From an uncultured bacterium (GTDB taxonomy: Bacteria > Planctomycetota > JAJSAM01 > JAJVHW01): DNA of 45,515 bases. The DNA lies in contig CALKVK010000020.1 of assembly GCA_937996235.1 (NCBI GenBank), positions 1 through 45,515 of the forward strand, given 5' to 3'. Shown here piece by piece: positions 7,603 to 15,775 of the stretch; position 1 is the first letter of the stretch; each line of letters starts with the position of its first letter. Made by a program: the position numbers and the translations under genes. The notes beneath the pieces were generated by a model, which made no database searches, was not told the DNA's origin, and saw only the letters and a program-made list of their open reading frames with translations.

Positions 7603-8625
7603 CTACCGTTCGATCGCGCCGGCCAGTTCGAGCGGCCGCTCCTGCACGTTCTTGAGGGCGATGCGTGCGCCGTTCGGCGCCGGCTGCTCGGCGCCCTGCT
7701 TCGGCGGCTCGGGCGTGTCCGACGCGTCCACGAGCACGGTGGCGTGGAGCTGCTTCTCGTCGGTCACGGCGCCCTTGAACCAGCACTTGTCCATGCGCAC
7801 CGTGTCGCCGCGGCTGCCGTTCGCGGGGGCGTAGACCTCGATGCGCTCGCAGTAGAGGTCGCACTTCGAGATCGTCGTCGCGCCGAAGCCGCCCTGCGCC
7901 GACTGCCGGAACTCCAGCACCTTCGACGTCACCTTGTTCCCGTCGAAGTCGAACTTCTCGCAGTCCTGGAACGTCGAGCGCGCGCCGAGCAGCCGGTTGA
8001 TGCGGACGGTCACGTCGCGTACGCCGAGCACCTCGAGACCGCCGGTGAACGAGCAGTCCCGCACCTTCAGCTTGACGTCGTCGTTCGGCGCGCCCTCCGG
8101 CACGGCGCCGACGATCCGCACCGTGCTCCCCGCCTTGACCGACGACAGGTCGATGTTGCCGCGCGTGAACGCCAGCTCGAGGCGGCACGAGGCCTCGAGC
8201 GTCACGTGCTCGAGGAAGATCTTGCCCTCCGAGGGCATCTCCGCCGCCGTCGTGACTCCGCCCGCGCCGCGGAAGATGCACATGTCGAGCTGCAGGTCCT
8301 GCACGTTCGGCGCCGTGCGCACGAGCACGTCCTCGAAGATCACCTCGCGGGCGGAGACGCCGTGGACCTGGAGCGATCCCTCGACCTCGAGCACCGCGTT
8401 CGGACCGCGCCCGCGGATGCGCACGTCCTTCTGGCACGAGATCTCGACGCCCTTCGGGATGCGCTGCGTGCCCTCGACGTAGTAGACCGTGCCCTCCTTG
8501 CGGAGGATCTGCGAGCGCGAGACGGGGAACGGGACCTCGTCGTCCGCGGCGGCGTCGCCCTGCGCGAGGAGCAGACCCGCGAGCGCCGCGATCGCGAGCG
8601 CGCCGACATGACCGATCGTGTGCAC
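7603..8625 (-). CDS. secreted beta-helix-like protein, unknown function
   Basis: The 340-residue product has a signal peptide (HTIGHVGALAIAALAGLLLAQGDAAA). The body is a run of short beta-strand repeats typical of right-handed parallel beta-helices (VRIRGRG, VLEVEGSLQVHG, VIFEDVLVRT, LEVLGVRDVTVRINRL). About seven scattered cysteines, several in xCxF/xC-type turns (MCIF, DCSF, DCEKF, KCDLYC, KCWF), may cap rungs or form disulphides. No catalytic motif is visible. The start is a GTG at 8625 behind a strong GGAGGGAGG. It lies 89 bases upstream of the ferredoxin/MBL gene on the same strand and may be co-transcribed. It could be a carbohydrate-binding or structural surface protein. Confidence 0.75.
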   Translation of the reverse strand: MHTIGHVGALAIAALAGLLLAQGDAAADDEVPFPVSRSQILRKEGTVYYVEGTQRIPKGVEISCQKDVRIRGRGPNAVLEVEGSLQVHGVSAREVIFEDVLVRTAPNVQDLQLDMCIFRGAGGVTTAAEMPSEGKIFLEHVTLEASCRLELAFTRGNIDLSSVKAGSTVRIVGAVPEGAPNDDVKLKVRDCSFTGGLEVLGVRDVTVRINRLLGARSTFQDCEKFDFDGNKVTSKVLEFRQSAQGGFGATTISKCDLYCERIEVYAPANGSRGDTVRMDKCWFKGAVTDEKQLHATVLVDASDTPEPPKQGAEQPAPNGARIALKNVQERPLELAGAIER

Positions 8626-8943
8626 CTCGTTCCTCCCTCCACTCGTCCCGAGGCGAGAATACGGGATCTCACCTGCGCACGGCGCTCCGGTTCGACGGTT
8701 CCGTGACCTGCTCCCGGCGTGCGCGAGGAGACCGTCGTCCGCTCGCGCGCACTGCGCCGTCGCGCGGCCTGCGTCGGGAGCTTCGCCGCGCGGAGCGCGT
8801 CACGCCGCGTGCGGGGCATCCGGGGGCTTGCGCGCGCGTCGCGTGCCGCCACAGCGGCCTGCGAGCGCCGCTGTGCGTTGCGTCGCACGGTCCCGCGGCG
8901 CGGAACGGGAGAATGGGCGCTGCGTTCTCCGCAGTGGGTTCGC
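8626..8943. other. 318-bp divergent intergenic gap
   Basis: This lies between the divergent genes at 8625 and 8944 and should hold both promoters. A TATTCT box on the minus strand (8656-8661) is the only -10-like word I can point to, without a convincing -35. I see no gene, RNA or repeat in it; open frames here have no start signal or protein-like composition. Confidence 0.4.
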
Positions 8944-9498
8944 GTGCACTCCTCCGTCGGCGACCGTCCGGGCCTGCACGCAGTCGAGATCCGGCTGCGG
9001 ACGGTCGAGCAGTTGTTCCACTCGCTCGACCCGTCGCCGTTCCGCGAGAAGGACCTCGACGCCGACGCGGCCGAGTTCATCGTCGGCTGGGCCCGCGAGC
9101 TGCCGCGCGACGCGGCACTCGAGCTGGTGCTGCACCTCGCGACGCCGCTGCCCGCGTCCCACTCCGTGGAGGGCGTCGCGGCCGCCGTCCGCAACTACTT
9201 CGCGTACCGCGCCGATGCGCGCTCGACGCAGTTCCGCGAACTCCTCGCGCGCGGCCGGCGCAGCCTCGCGATCGGCGTCGTCTTCCTGGCCACGTGCCTC
9301 GGACTCGGCCACCTGCTCGCGCCGCTGACCGCGTCGTCGCCGTTCCTGCGCGTCGCGTCGGAGAGCGTGGCGATCGTCGGCTGGGTCGCGATGTGGCGCC
9401 CGCTCGAGATCTTCCTCTACGACTGGTGGCCGATCGTCGCCGAGCGCCGCCTGCTCCGGCGCCTCGCGCGCATGGAGGTGCGCATCCGCCCCGCCTGA
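8944..9498 (+). CDS. conserved small inner-membrane protein, unknown function
   Basis: The 184-residue product has a soluble N-half with the phrase HSLDPSPFREKDLDADAAEFIVGWARE and a helical stretch ending NYFAYRADARSTQFRELL. Two membrane segments follow (about 118-136 and 150-170) with the motif GWVAMWRPLEIFLYDWWPI between and after them. From memory this motif is typical of a conserved but uncharacterised bacterial family, so the gene is very likely real. The GTG at 8944 is the only in-frame start close to the conserved region; the upstream SD is weak. It converges on the FG-GAP lipoprotein gene across repeat A3, which begins 15 bases after the stop. Confidence 0.8.
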   Translation: MHSSVGDRPGLHAVEIRLRTVEQLFHSLDPSPFREKDLDADAAEFIVGWARELPRDAALELVLHLATPLPASHSVEGVAAAVRNYFAYRADARSTQFRELLARGRRSLAIGVVFLATCLGLGHLLAPLTASSPFLRVASESVAIVGWVAMWRPLEIFLYDWWPIVAERRLLRRLARMEVRIRPA

Positions 9499-9512
9499 CA
9501 GCGTCTCCCGTC

Positions 9513-9754
9513 GATTCGGGGACGGTCCTGCCGCAGGCTCGCGGCGTCACGGGAAGTGAAGAAGGGGACAGACCTCAGGCTCGCGCGCGGGGGCGCGGGC
9601 GCTACGGGGCGCGTCGGTGCGCCGCGGGGCGCCGGCCGTCAGGTCTGTCCCCCGTGGCGCGAGGAAGTTGCGCTACGCAACTTCGGAGGACCGTCCCCGA
9701 TGCGGGGAGTTTCTTGCGTGGCGCAAGTTCCGAGGACCGTCCCGGTTCGTTGCG
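9513..9754. repeat. palindromic repeat family A, copy A3 (identical to 12086-12327)
   Basis: Nested palindrome: outer GGGGACGGTCCT at 9518-9529 with AGGACCGTCCCC at 9687-9698; inner GGGGACAGACCT at 9564-9575 with AGGTCTGTCCCC at 9641-9652. It also has a perfect 9-bp stem GAAGTTGCG/CGCAACTTC at 9664-9672/9676-9684 and a last word AGGACCGTCCCG at 9733-9744. All 242 bases match 12086-12327 by direct reading. It lies between the convergent stops at 9498 and 9774. Confidence 0.9.
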
Positions 9755-9773
9755 TCGCGCGCGGTCGGCTGCC

Positions 9774-11993
9774 TCACTCCAGAACGGCGATGGCGCGGGC
9801 GCCGAACGCGACCGCCTTGTACGCCTGCTTGCGCGCCGAGGAGGGCTTCTTCGCCAGCTTCTTCAGCGCCTTCGCGACACGGGACCGGGCCTTGCGGACC
9901 TGCGCGCGCGCGGCGGTCGGGCCGGTCTTCGCGCCGCGCTTGGCGGCGCCGGCGCGGAGCTCCTCCACGACACCGAGCGCCTCCTCGAGCTGCGCGTGCG
10001 ACGCCTCGAGGCGCGCGCGCGCGGCGTCGATCTGCGGCGTCTCGTAGCCGAGGTCGCCTGCGGCGAGGAGTTGCAGCTCTCCGGCGGCGTAGAGCAGTGC
10101 GCGGATGCGGTCCTCGGGAGACGGGGCCGTTGCGGGTGCCGAGGTCGCGACCGTGCGGTAGCCGTCGAAGCCGAGCTCCGCGCCCGCCGAGAGGCCGTCG
10201 GCGGCGATCCGAACGCGGTGCGCTCCGCCGGGTGCTGACGCGATCGTGGCGACGCGCTGGAACGCACTGCCCTCGGGGCGTGCGTGCAGCGTCAGGTCGT
10301 CGCCGTCGTGCTCGAGCGCGAGGTCGAGGATCGGGGCGTCGATGTCGAGCGGCCCCTCGGCCGCGTCCGACGCGCCGTCGTGTGCCGCGACGGTCCAGCC
10401 GGAGCCGGTGTACGTCATCGTCAGTCCGACGGCCTCGCCGCCGGCGGCCGGCGTCGTCTCGAACGTGATGCGCGCGCCCGGCTGCGGCAGGCGCGCCGCG
10501 TCGAATGCGCCCGCAGTCAGCTCCACGCGGAACGGCGCCTCGACCTCGCGCGGCGAGTCGAACGCGACCGCTGCGGCCTCCGGCGCGTCGGCGTCGGCGC
10601 GGAAGGCGACGTAGTCGTCGAGAGGGGGCGGCGTCGTGCGTCGCTTGGCCGGCCCGGCGGGCGCGGCGACGTCGAAGAGCTCGGCGCCCGACGTCGTCGC
10701 GACGAGCGCGTGCGTCGCGTCGAGCGCGATGTCGGTGACGCCGACGCCGCGCGTCTGCAGGTCACGAACGCGGGTGGACGAGAGGCTCCCGACCGCGCCC
10801 GCGAGGCGGAACTGGTGGCACGTCCGGCTGCCGGCGGCGCCGCTCACGACGAGCGTGTCGCCGCGCAGCGCGATCGCCGCGCCCAGCCCGCCGGCCGGCG
10901 GCGTGCCGCCGACGCGCGCGACGAAGACGCCGGGACGGTCGACGTCGTCGAAGCCGTACACCGCGCCCGCGCCGGGGTTCCCGCCCTGCGAGGCCCCCGG
11001 CGCCGACACGACGATGCGGCCGGCGTCCGCCGCGACGTCCCAGCCGAAGCGCTGTCCGAGCTCCGCGTCCGGCGCGGTGAGACGCTTCGTCCGGACCCAG
11101 CCGGAACCGCTGCGATCGAAGACGAACGCGGCGCCGGTGTGGAACGAGCTGCCCTCGTAGCCGGGGGCCCCGACGACGACGCGCGTCCCCGAGATCGCCA
11201 CCGAGCGCCCGAAGCGTTCGCCGAAGCCCTCGCCGTCGCCGCCGAGCACGGCGCGCTGCACCCACGTCGAGTCCGCGTACTCGAAGACGTACGCGCGACC
11301 GTCGGTCGCGGCGCTCGGCGCGCCGACGACGAGCAGGTCGCCGTCGGCCGCGAGCGCGGCGCCGAACTCCTCGCCGCCGAAGCCGCCGGAGAACGCGATC
11401 GGCGCGCCCTCGCGCACCCACGCGTCGGCGACGCGTCGCACCACGTGGACGGCTCCCGAGTCGCCCGACTGGGGTGCACCGACGAACACGCGGTCGCCGC
11501 CGGCTGCGAGCGCGGCACCGAACTCGAGACCCTCGACGAGCGGCGCGGGCGGCGTCAGGAACGTGGAGGTCGGCCCGGGAAGCGCGGAGAGGTCGAAGAC
11601 CGCGACGACCCCGCTGACGGTGAGGACGCTCGCGAGCTCCTCGCCCTCCTCGAAGAACGGGTTGTACTCGGCGGTGGGGTCACCGGCGAGCGCGAGCCCG
11701 CCGAGCAGCGCAGCCGACCGGGCGTACGAGTCGTGGAACCAGGGGAACGTGTCGAACGCGAGGTCCTCGGTCGAGAGGGAGATGTCGACCGGCGCGGGCG
11801 GGGCCGGTCGCTGTTCGCTGCTCACCTGCCCGTAGCGCAGCGCGCTCAGCAGTTCGATGAAGAACTCGATCACGCCGCAGCCTTCGCTGCCGACGAGCAG
11901 TCCGCCCATGGCCGCGGCGGCTGCGATGCGCACGAGCCGCGCGCGGCGCGGACGCGCGGCACACGAGGACTCGACCGGTGCGGGGCGGGGCAT
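9774..11993 (-). CDS. FG-GAP beta-propeller lipoprotein-like surface protein
   Basis: The 739-residue product has an N-terminal Arg-rich and hydrophobic segment ending LLVGSEGC, a possible but atypical lipobox near residue 40. Residues about 90-420 hold FG-GAP-like repeats (FGAALAAGGDRVFVGAPQ, FGAALAADGDLLVVGAPS, FGRSVAISGTRVVVGAPG, FGWDVAADAGRIVVSAPG and weaker ones). A beta-rich region resembling a concanavalin/LamG fold covers about 440-620. The last 120 residues are helical, ending in a Lys/Arg-rich AKALKKLAKK-type tail. A strong AGGAGGGAGG precedes the ATG at 11993. The gene lies between two identical 242-bp repeats. It resembles the protein at 1347 in the propeller but not in the C-terminus. 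Confidence 0.85.
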   Translation of the reverse strand: MPRPAPVESSCAARPRRARLVRIAAAAAMGGLLVGSEGCGVIEFFIELLSALRYGQVSSEQRPAPPAPVDISLSTEDLAFDTFPWFHDSYARSAALLGGLALAGDPTAEYNPFFEEGEELASVLTVSGVVAVFDLSALPGPTSTFLTPPAPLVEGLEFGAALAAGGDRVFVGAPQSGDSGAVHVVRRVADAWVREGAPIAFSGGFGGEEFGAALAADGDLLVVGAPSAATDGRAYVFEYADSTWVQRAVLGGDGEGFGERFGRSVAISGTRVVVGAPGYEGSSFHTGAAFVFDRSGSGWVRTKRLTAPDAELGQRFGWDVAADAGRIVVSAPGASQGGNPGAGAVYGFDDVDRPGVFVARVGGTPPAGGLGAAIALRGDTLVVSGAAGSRTCHQFRLAGAVGSLSSTRVRDLQTRGVGVTDIALDATHALVATTSGAELFDVAAPAGPAKRRTTPPPLDDYVAFRADADAPEAAAVAFDSPREVEAPFRVELTAGAFDAARLPQPGARITFETTPAAGGEAVGLTMTYTGSGWTVAAHDGASDAAEGPLDIDAPILDLALEHDGDDLTLHARPEGSAFQRVATIASAPGGAHRVRIAADGLSAGAELGFDGYRTVATSAPATAPSPEDRIRALLYAAGELQLLAAGDLGYETPQIDAARARLEASHAQLEEALGVVEELRAGAAKRGAKTGPTAARAQVRKARSRVAKALKKLAKKPSSARKQAYKAVAFGARAIAVLE

Positions 11994-12085
11994 GGCGACC
12001 TCCCTCCTGCGGACCCGCACTCTGCGCGGCGCGACCCCGTCGCGCGAGAGCCTACCAACCGAGCGCGCAGACCGCATCTCCGTTG

Positions 12086-12410
12086 GATTCGGGGACGGTC
12101 CTGCCGCAGGCTCGCGGCGTCACGGGAAGTGAAGAAGGGGACAGACCTCAGGCTCGCGCGCGGGGGCGCGGGCGCTACGGGGCGCGTCGGTGCGCCGCGG
12201 GGCGCCGGCCGTCAGGTCTGTCCCCCGTGGCGCGAGGAAGTTGCGCTACGCAACTTCGGAGGACCGTCCCCGATGCGGGGAGTTTCTTGCGTGGCGCAAG
12301 TTCCGAGGACCGTCCCGGTTCGTTGCGCGTCGCCGCGAGGAGTGTCCCCGACGCAACGAGGCGTTGCACTTCGAGCCTGTGCGAGGACCGTCCCCAACGC
12401 AACGCGAGGG
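12086..12410. repeat. palindromic repeat family A, copy A4
   Basis: This fills most of the 424-bp gap between the FG-GAP gene start and the valS stop. 12086-12327 repeats 9513-9754 base for base. It then adds AGGAGTGTCCCC at 12338-12349 and AGGACCGTCCCC at 12384-12395. On the valS strand the first word, GGGGACGGTCCT, comes 22 bases after the valS stop. Confidence 0.9.
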
Positions 12411-12417
12411 GGTGGGG

Positions 12418-15090
12418 TCAGCGGAGGCGGTCTTCGAGCGCGGCGACCTCGGTGCGCAGCGACTCGGCTTCCGCGCGTGCGCGGTCGACGGCCTCCGGCG
12501 CGGCGCGCGCGACGAAGTTCTCGTTCGCGAGACGCTTCTCGACGTTCGCGAGCTGGCCGCGCGCCTTCTCGAGCTGCTTCTCGAGACGCGTGCGCATCGC
12601 CGCGCGGTCCGCCGCCGAGAGCGCCACGGCCACGTCGAACTCGGGGTCCACCGCCACGGCCGCGTCCGCGGGCAGCGCCGCGGCGGCGTCGACGAACGTC
12701 AGCGACTCCGTGCGCACGAGCCGCTCGATGACGGCCCGCGACGCCTCCGCGACGGCGCCGTGCGCGCGCGTGCGCACCGTCAGCGCCACCGCCGCGAACG
12801 GGTCGATCTCCTGCTCCGCGCGCACGCGCCGCGCGGCCGACACGAGCCGCACGACGGCGTCCGTGCCCGCCACCGACGCGGGATCGCGGCCGCCCGAGAC
12901 GGGCCACGGCGCGCGGATCAGCAGCGCCGCCGCGGCGTCGCCCGCCGCGCCGCCGCGGAGCTCCGCCCACAGGTGCTCCGTCACGAACGGCATGAACGGA
13001 TGGAACAGGGCGAGATACGTGCGCAGCGCGTGGTGCAGCACGGCCTTCGTCTCGGCGAGGTCCGCGAGCTCCGGGACCTTCACCGCCTCCAGGTACACGT
13101 CGCAGAACTCGCCCCAGAACGACGCGCGCACGAGCTCCGCCGCGTCGCCGAGGTGCCAGCCCGCGAGGCGCCGATCGGTGTGCTCGACGAGCTGGTCGAG
13201 GCGCGTCAGCATCCACGCGTTCAGCGGATGCTCCGCGCGCTCCGGCACGTCGCGGGGGCGCTCCTCGCCGAGCGTCAGCAGCACCAGCTTCGTCGCGTTC
13301 CACAGCTTGTTGACGAGCCTCTTGCAGCCCGTCAGCCGCTCCGCCGACATGCGCAGGTCCTTGCCCGGCGCGTTGCCGAGGAGCAGCGCGAGCCGCAGCA
13401 CGTCGGCGCCGTGCTCGGCGATCGTGTCGAGCGGGTCGATCGACGTCTCCGGCTTCGACTTCGACATCTTCTCGCCGTCGCGGTCGAGCACGAGGCCGTG
13501 CAGGTACACGGTGCGGAACGGCACCTCTCCCGTCGCGTACGTCGTCGCGAGGATCATGCGCGCGACCCAGAAGAAGAGGATGTCGTAGCCCGTCTCCATC
13601 ACCGACGTCGGGTGGAAGCGGCGGAAGTCGGGGCTCCGCTCGAGCAGCGCCGCGAAGTCGAGCGACGTGTCCGCGCAGAGCTCCGGGTCGAGCAGCGTGG
13701 ACCACGTCCACAGCGCGCTCGAGAACCAGGTGTCGAGCGTGTCGGGGTCGCGCGTCCAGCCGTCGCCCGCGGGCGGCACGTGGCCGACGTGCGGCGCGTC
13801 GCCGTCGCGCGTCCACACGGGCACGCGGTGGCCCCACCAGATCTGACGGCTCACGCACCAGTCGCGCAGGTTGTCGATCCAGTGGAAGTACTTGCGCTGC
13901 TCGTGCTCCGGGAGGATCGCGATGTCGCCCGACGCCACCGCGTCGCGCATCACGTCCTTGAGACTGCGGAGCGCGCCCTTCCACGGGACCGCCGCGCGGT
14001 TCACGTCCACGAACCACTGCTCCTTCGGCAGCGGCTCGATCGGCTTCTTCGAGCGGTAGCAGAGCGCGATCTGCTGGTCGTAGTCGCGCACCTCGTGCAG
14101 CAGTCCCGCCGCCTCGAGCTCCGCGGCGAACGCGCGCCGGCACTCGTTCACCGTCATGCCCGCGTAGTGCGGCCCCGCGGCGGCGGTCATGCGGCCGTCC
14201 TCGCCGATGATCTGCACCAGCGGCAGCCCGTGACGCTGCGCGATGTCGAAGTCGATCATCGAGTGCGCCGGCGTCACGCCCAGGCAGCCCGTGCCGAACT
14301 CCGGGTCCACGGCCTCGTCGGCCACGACCTTCACGCGGATCGTCGGGCCCTTGGGCCACGCGACCTCGTAGGTCTTCCCCACGTGCTCCGCGTAGCGCGG
14401 GTCGCCGGGGTGCACGGCCACGGCCGTGTCGCCGAGCTTCGTCTCGGGACGGCTCGTGCCCACCAGGAACGGGCCGTAGCGCAGCGTGTAGAACTTCGCG
14501 CGCCGTGTCTCGTGGTAGATCTCGTCGTCCGAGACCGTCGTCTGCAGGTGCGGGTCCCAGTTGACGATGCGCGGGCCGCGGTAGACGAGCCCGTCGCGGA
14601 ACATGCGCGCGAACACCTCGTTCACGCAACGCTCGAGCGCGGGGTCCATGGTGTAGCGCTCGCGCGACCAGTCGCACGAGCTGCCCATCGCGCGGATCTG
14701 GCCGCGGATCGTCGCGCGCGATTCCTCCACGAACGCCGCGATGCGGCGCACGAGCTCCTCGCGCCCGAGCGTGCCGCGCGGGTCGGCCATGCCGTCCTTC
14801 TGCAGGCGCTGGATGACGAGCGCCTCGGTGGCGATCGCCGCGTGGTCGGTGCCCGGCACCCAGAGCGCCTCGTCGCCGGCCATGCGGCGCCAGCGGATCA
14901 GCGCGTCCTCGATCGCGAGCATGATCGAGTGGCCGAGGTGCAGCGTGCCCGTCGCGTTCGGCGGCGGCATCGAGATCGTGAACGCCGGGCGCGCCGACGT
15001 GCGGTCCGCGACGAACGCGCCCGACGACTCCCAGCGCGCGTAGATCGCGGCTTCGTGGTCGCGCGGTTCCCAGTGCTTGTCGAGCGCCAT
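12418..15090 (-). CDS. valS: valyl-tRNA synthetase
   Basis: Class I synthetase for tRNA-Val, 890 residues. The HIGH signature is HLGH at 51-54 in PPPNATGTLHLGH, and KMSKS is at 541-545. Between them lies the editing domain, including the GTSRPET motif. The valine-type DTWFSSALW precedes KMSKS, and the C-terminus is a coiled coil of about 65 residues with the LEKQLEKARGQLANVEKRL pattern usual for ValS. AGGAGA upstream supports the ATG at 15090. The reading frame stays open much further upstream because of the GC bias, but that part has no ValS similarity. The GyrI-like gene lies 80 bases upstream on the same strand. The 3' end runs into repeat A4. Confidence 0.97.
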   Translation of the reverse strand: MALDKHWEPRDHEAAIYARWESSGAFVADRTSARPAFTISMPPPNATGTLHLGHSIMLAIEDALIRWRRMAGDEALWVPGTDHAAIATEALVIQRLQKDGMADPRGTLGREELVRRIAAFVEESRATIRGQIRAMGSSCDWSRERYTMDPALERCVNEVFARMFRDGLVYRGPRIVNWDPHLQTTVSDDEIYHETRRAKFYTLRYGPFLVGTSRPETKLGDTAVAVHPGDPRYAEHVGKTYEVAWPKGPTIRVKVVADEAVDPEFGTGCLGVTPAHSMIDFDIAQRHGLPLVQIIGEDGRMTAAAGPHYAGMTVNECRRAFAAELEAAGLLHEVRDYDQQIALCYRSKKPIEPLPKEQWFVDVNRAAVPWKGALRSLKDVMRDAVASGDIAILPEHEQRKYFHWIDNLRDWCVSRQIWWGHRVPVWTRDGDAPHVGHVPPAGDGWTRDPDTLDTWFSSALWTWSTLLDPELCADTSLDFAALLERSPDFRRFHPTSVMETGYDILFFWVARMILATTYATGEVPFRTVYLHGLVLDRDGEKMSKSKPETSIDPLDTIAEHGADVLRLALLLGNAPGKDLRMSAERLTGCKRLVNKLWNATKLVLLTLGEERPRDVPERAEHPLNAWMLTRLDQLVEHTDRRLAGWHLGDAAELVRASFWGEFCDVYLEAVKVPELADLAETKAVLHHALRTYLALFHPFMPFVTEHLWAELRGGAAGDAAAALLIRAPWPVSGGRDPASVAGTDAVVRLVSAARRVRAEQEIDPFAAVALTVRTRAHGAVAEASRAVIERLVRTESLTFVDAAAALPADAAVAVDPEFDVAVALSAADRAAMRTRLEKQLEKARGQLANVEKRLANENFVARAAPEAVDRARAEAESLRTEVAALEDRLR

Positions 15091-15170
15091 CGCGGGTCTC
15101 CTGCCGACGCGCGGCGGCAGGCCGCGGTCGAACCGCGCACTGTATCCGGCGGACGCCGCGGCGCGGAGCC

Positions 15171-15656
15171 TCAGCGAACGGGCACGTACACGTCGAACGC
15201 GCCGTCCATGGTCTCGGCCCGGAAGCGCTCGTCGTAGAGCTCGTAGTCCGGCGTCGGCGCGCGCTCGTACGGCGACGCCTCGATCCACTCCGCGATGTGC
15301 GCGAGCGTCTGCTGGAAGCCGCTGATGTGCCCCTCGTGCGTGAACACCAGGTAGCGGCCGGCGGGCGCCGTCCGCGCGACCATGCCCGCGGGGACGTCCG
15401 AGGTGTCCGTGACGCCGAAGCACGCCACGTACTCGAACTGCGGCGGGAGGGACGCGTCCAGCCGCTCCGGGCAGGTGGAGAAGCCGTAGCAGCGCCCCGG
15501 CACGACGTGCTGCACCTCGGCGTGCCGTGCCCAGAAGGCGCTCCAGAGCGGCGGGATCCCTGTCGGCGCGCTCGCCGGAGTGAAGGTGCCGCCGACGCCG
15601 ACGACGTGCAGCGCCGGACACTCGACGAGTCGCGGCTCGGGACGGGCGGTGCTCAT
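15171..15656 (-). CDS. GyrI-like/AraC effector-binding domain protein
   Basis: The 161-residue stand-alone small-molecule-binding domain follows the SHS2-type pattern of AraC C-terminal effector domains and GyrI: GGTFTPASAPTGIPPLWSAF, a central FEYVACFGV strand, APAGRYLVFTHEG and a closing FDVYVPV strand. There is no DNA-binding domain. Such proteins sequester or sense ligands. A strong GGAGGAG precedes the ATG at 15656. It lies upstream of valS on the same strand and is divergent from the thioredoxin-PDZ gene. Confidence 0.85.
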   Translation of the reverse strand: MSTARPEPRLVECPALHVVGVGGTFTPASAPTGIPPLWSAFWARHAEVQHVVPGRCYGFSTCPERLDASLPPQFEYVACFGVTDTSDVPAGMVARTAPAGRYLVFTHEGHISGFQQTLAHIAEWIEASPYERAPTPDYELYDERFRAETMDGAFDVYVPVR

Positions 15657-15775
15657 GCTCTCTCTCCTCCGTGGCCCACAGCTTGCCGGAGCGCCGCGCG
15701 GCTGTCACCCGCCGACCCGCCTCGACGCCGCGGCGCGCACGTGCGATCCTCCGCGCGTCCCCGGAGGATCGTCCG

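Noticed and set aside
9513..12410. CRISPR-like array formed by the GGGGAC repeats
   Set aside because: Words are 12 bp, in both orientations, nested as palindromes and irregularly spaced; no regular repeat-spacer pattern and no cas genes.
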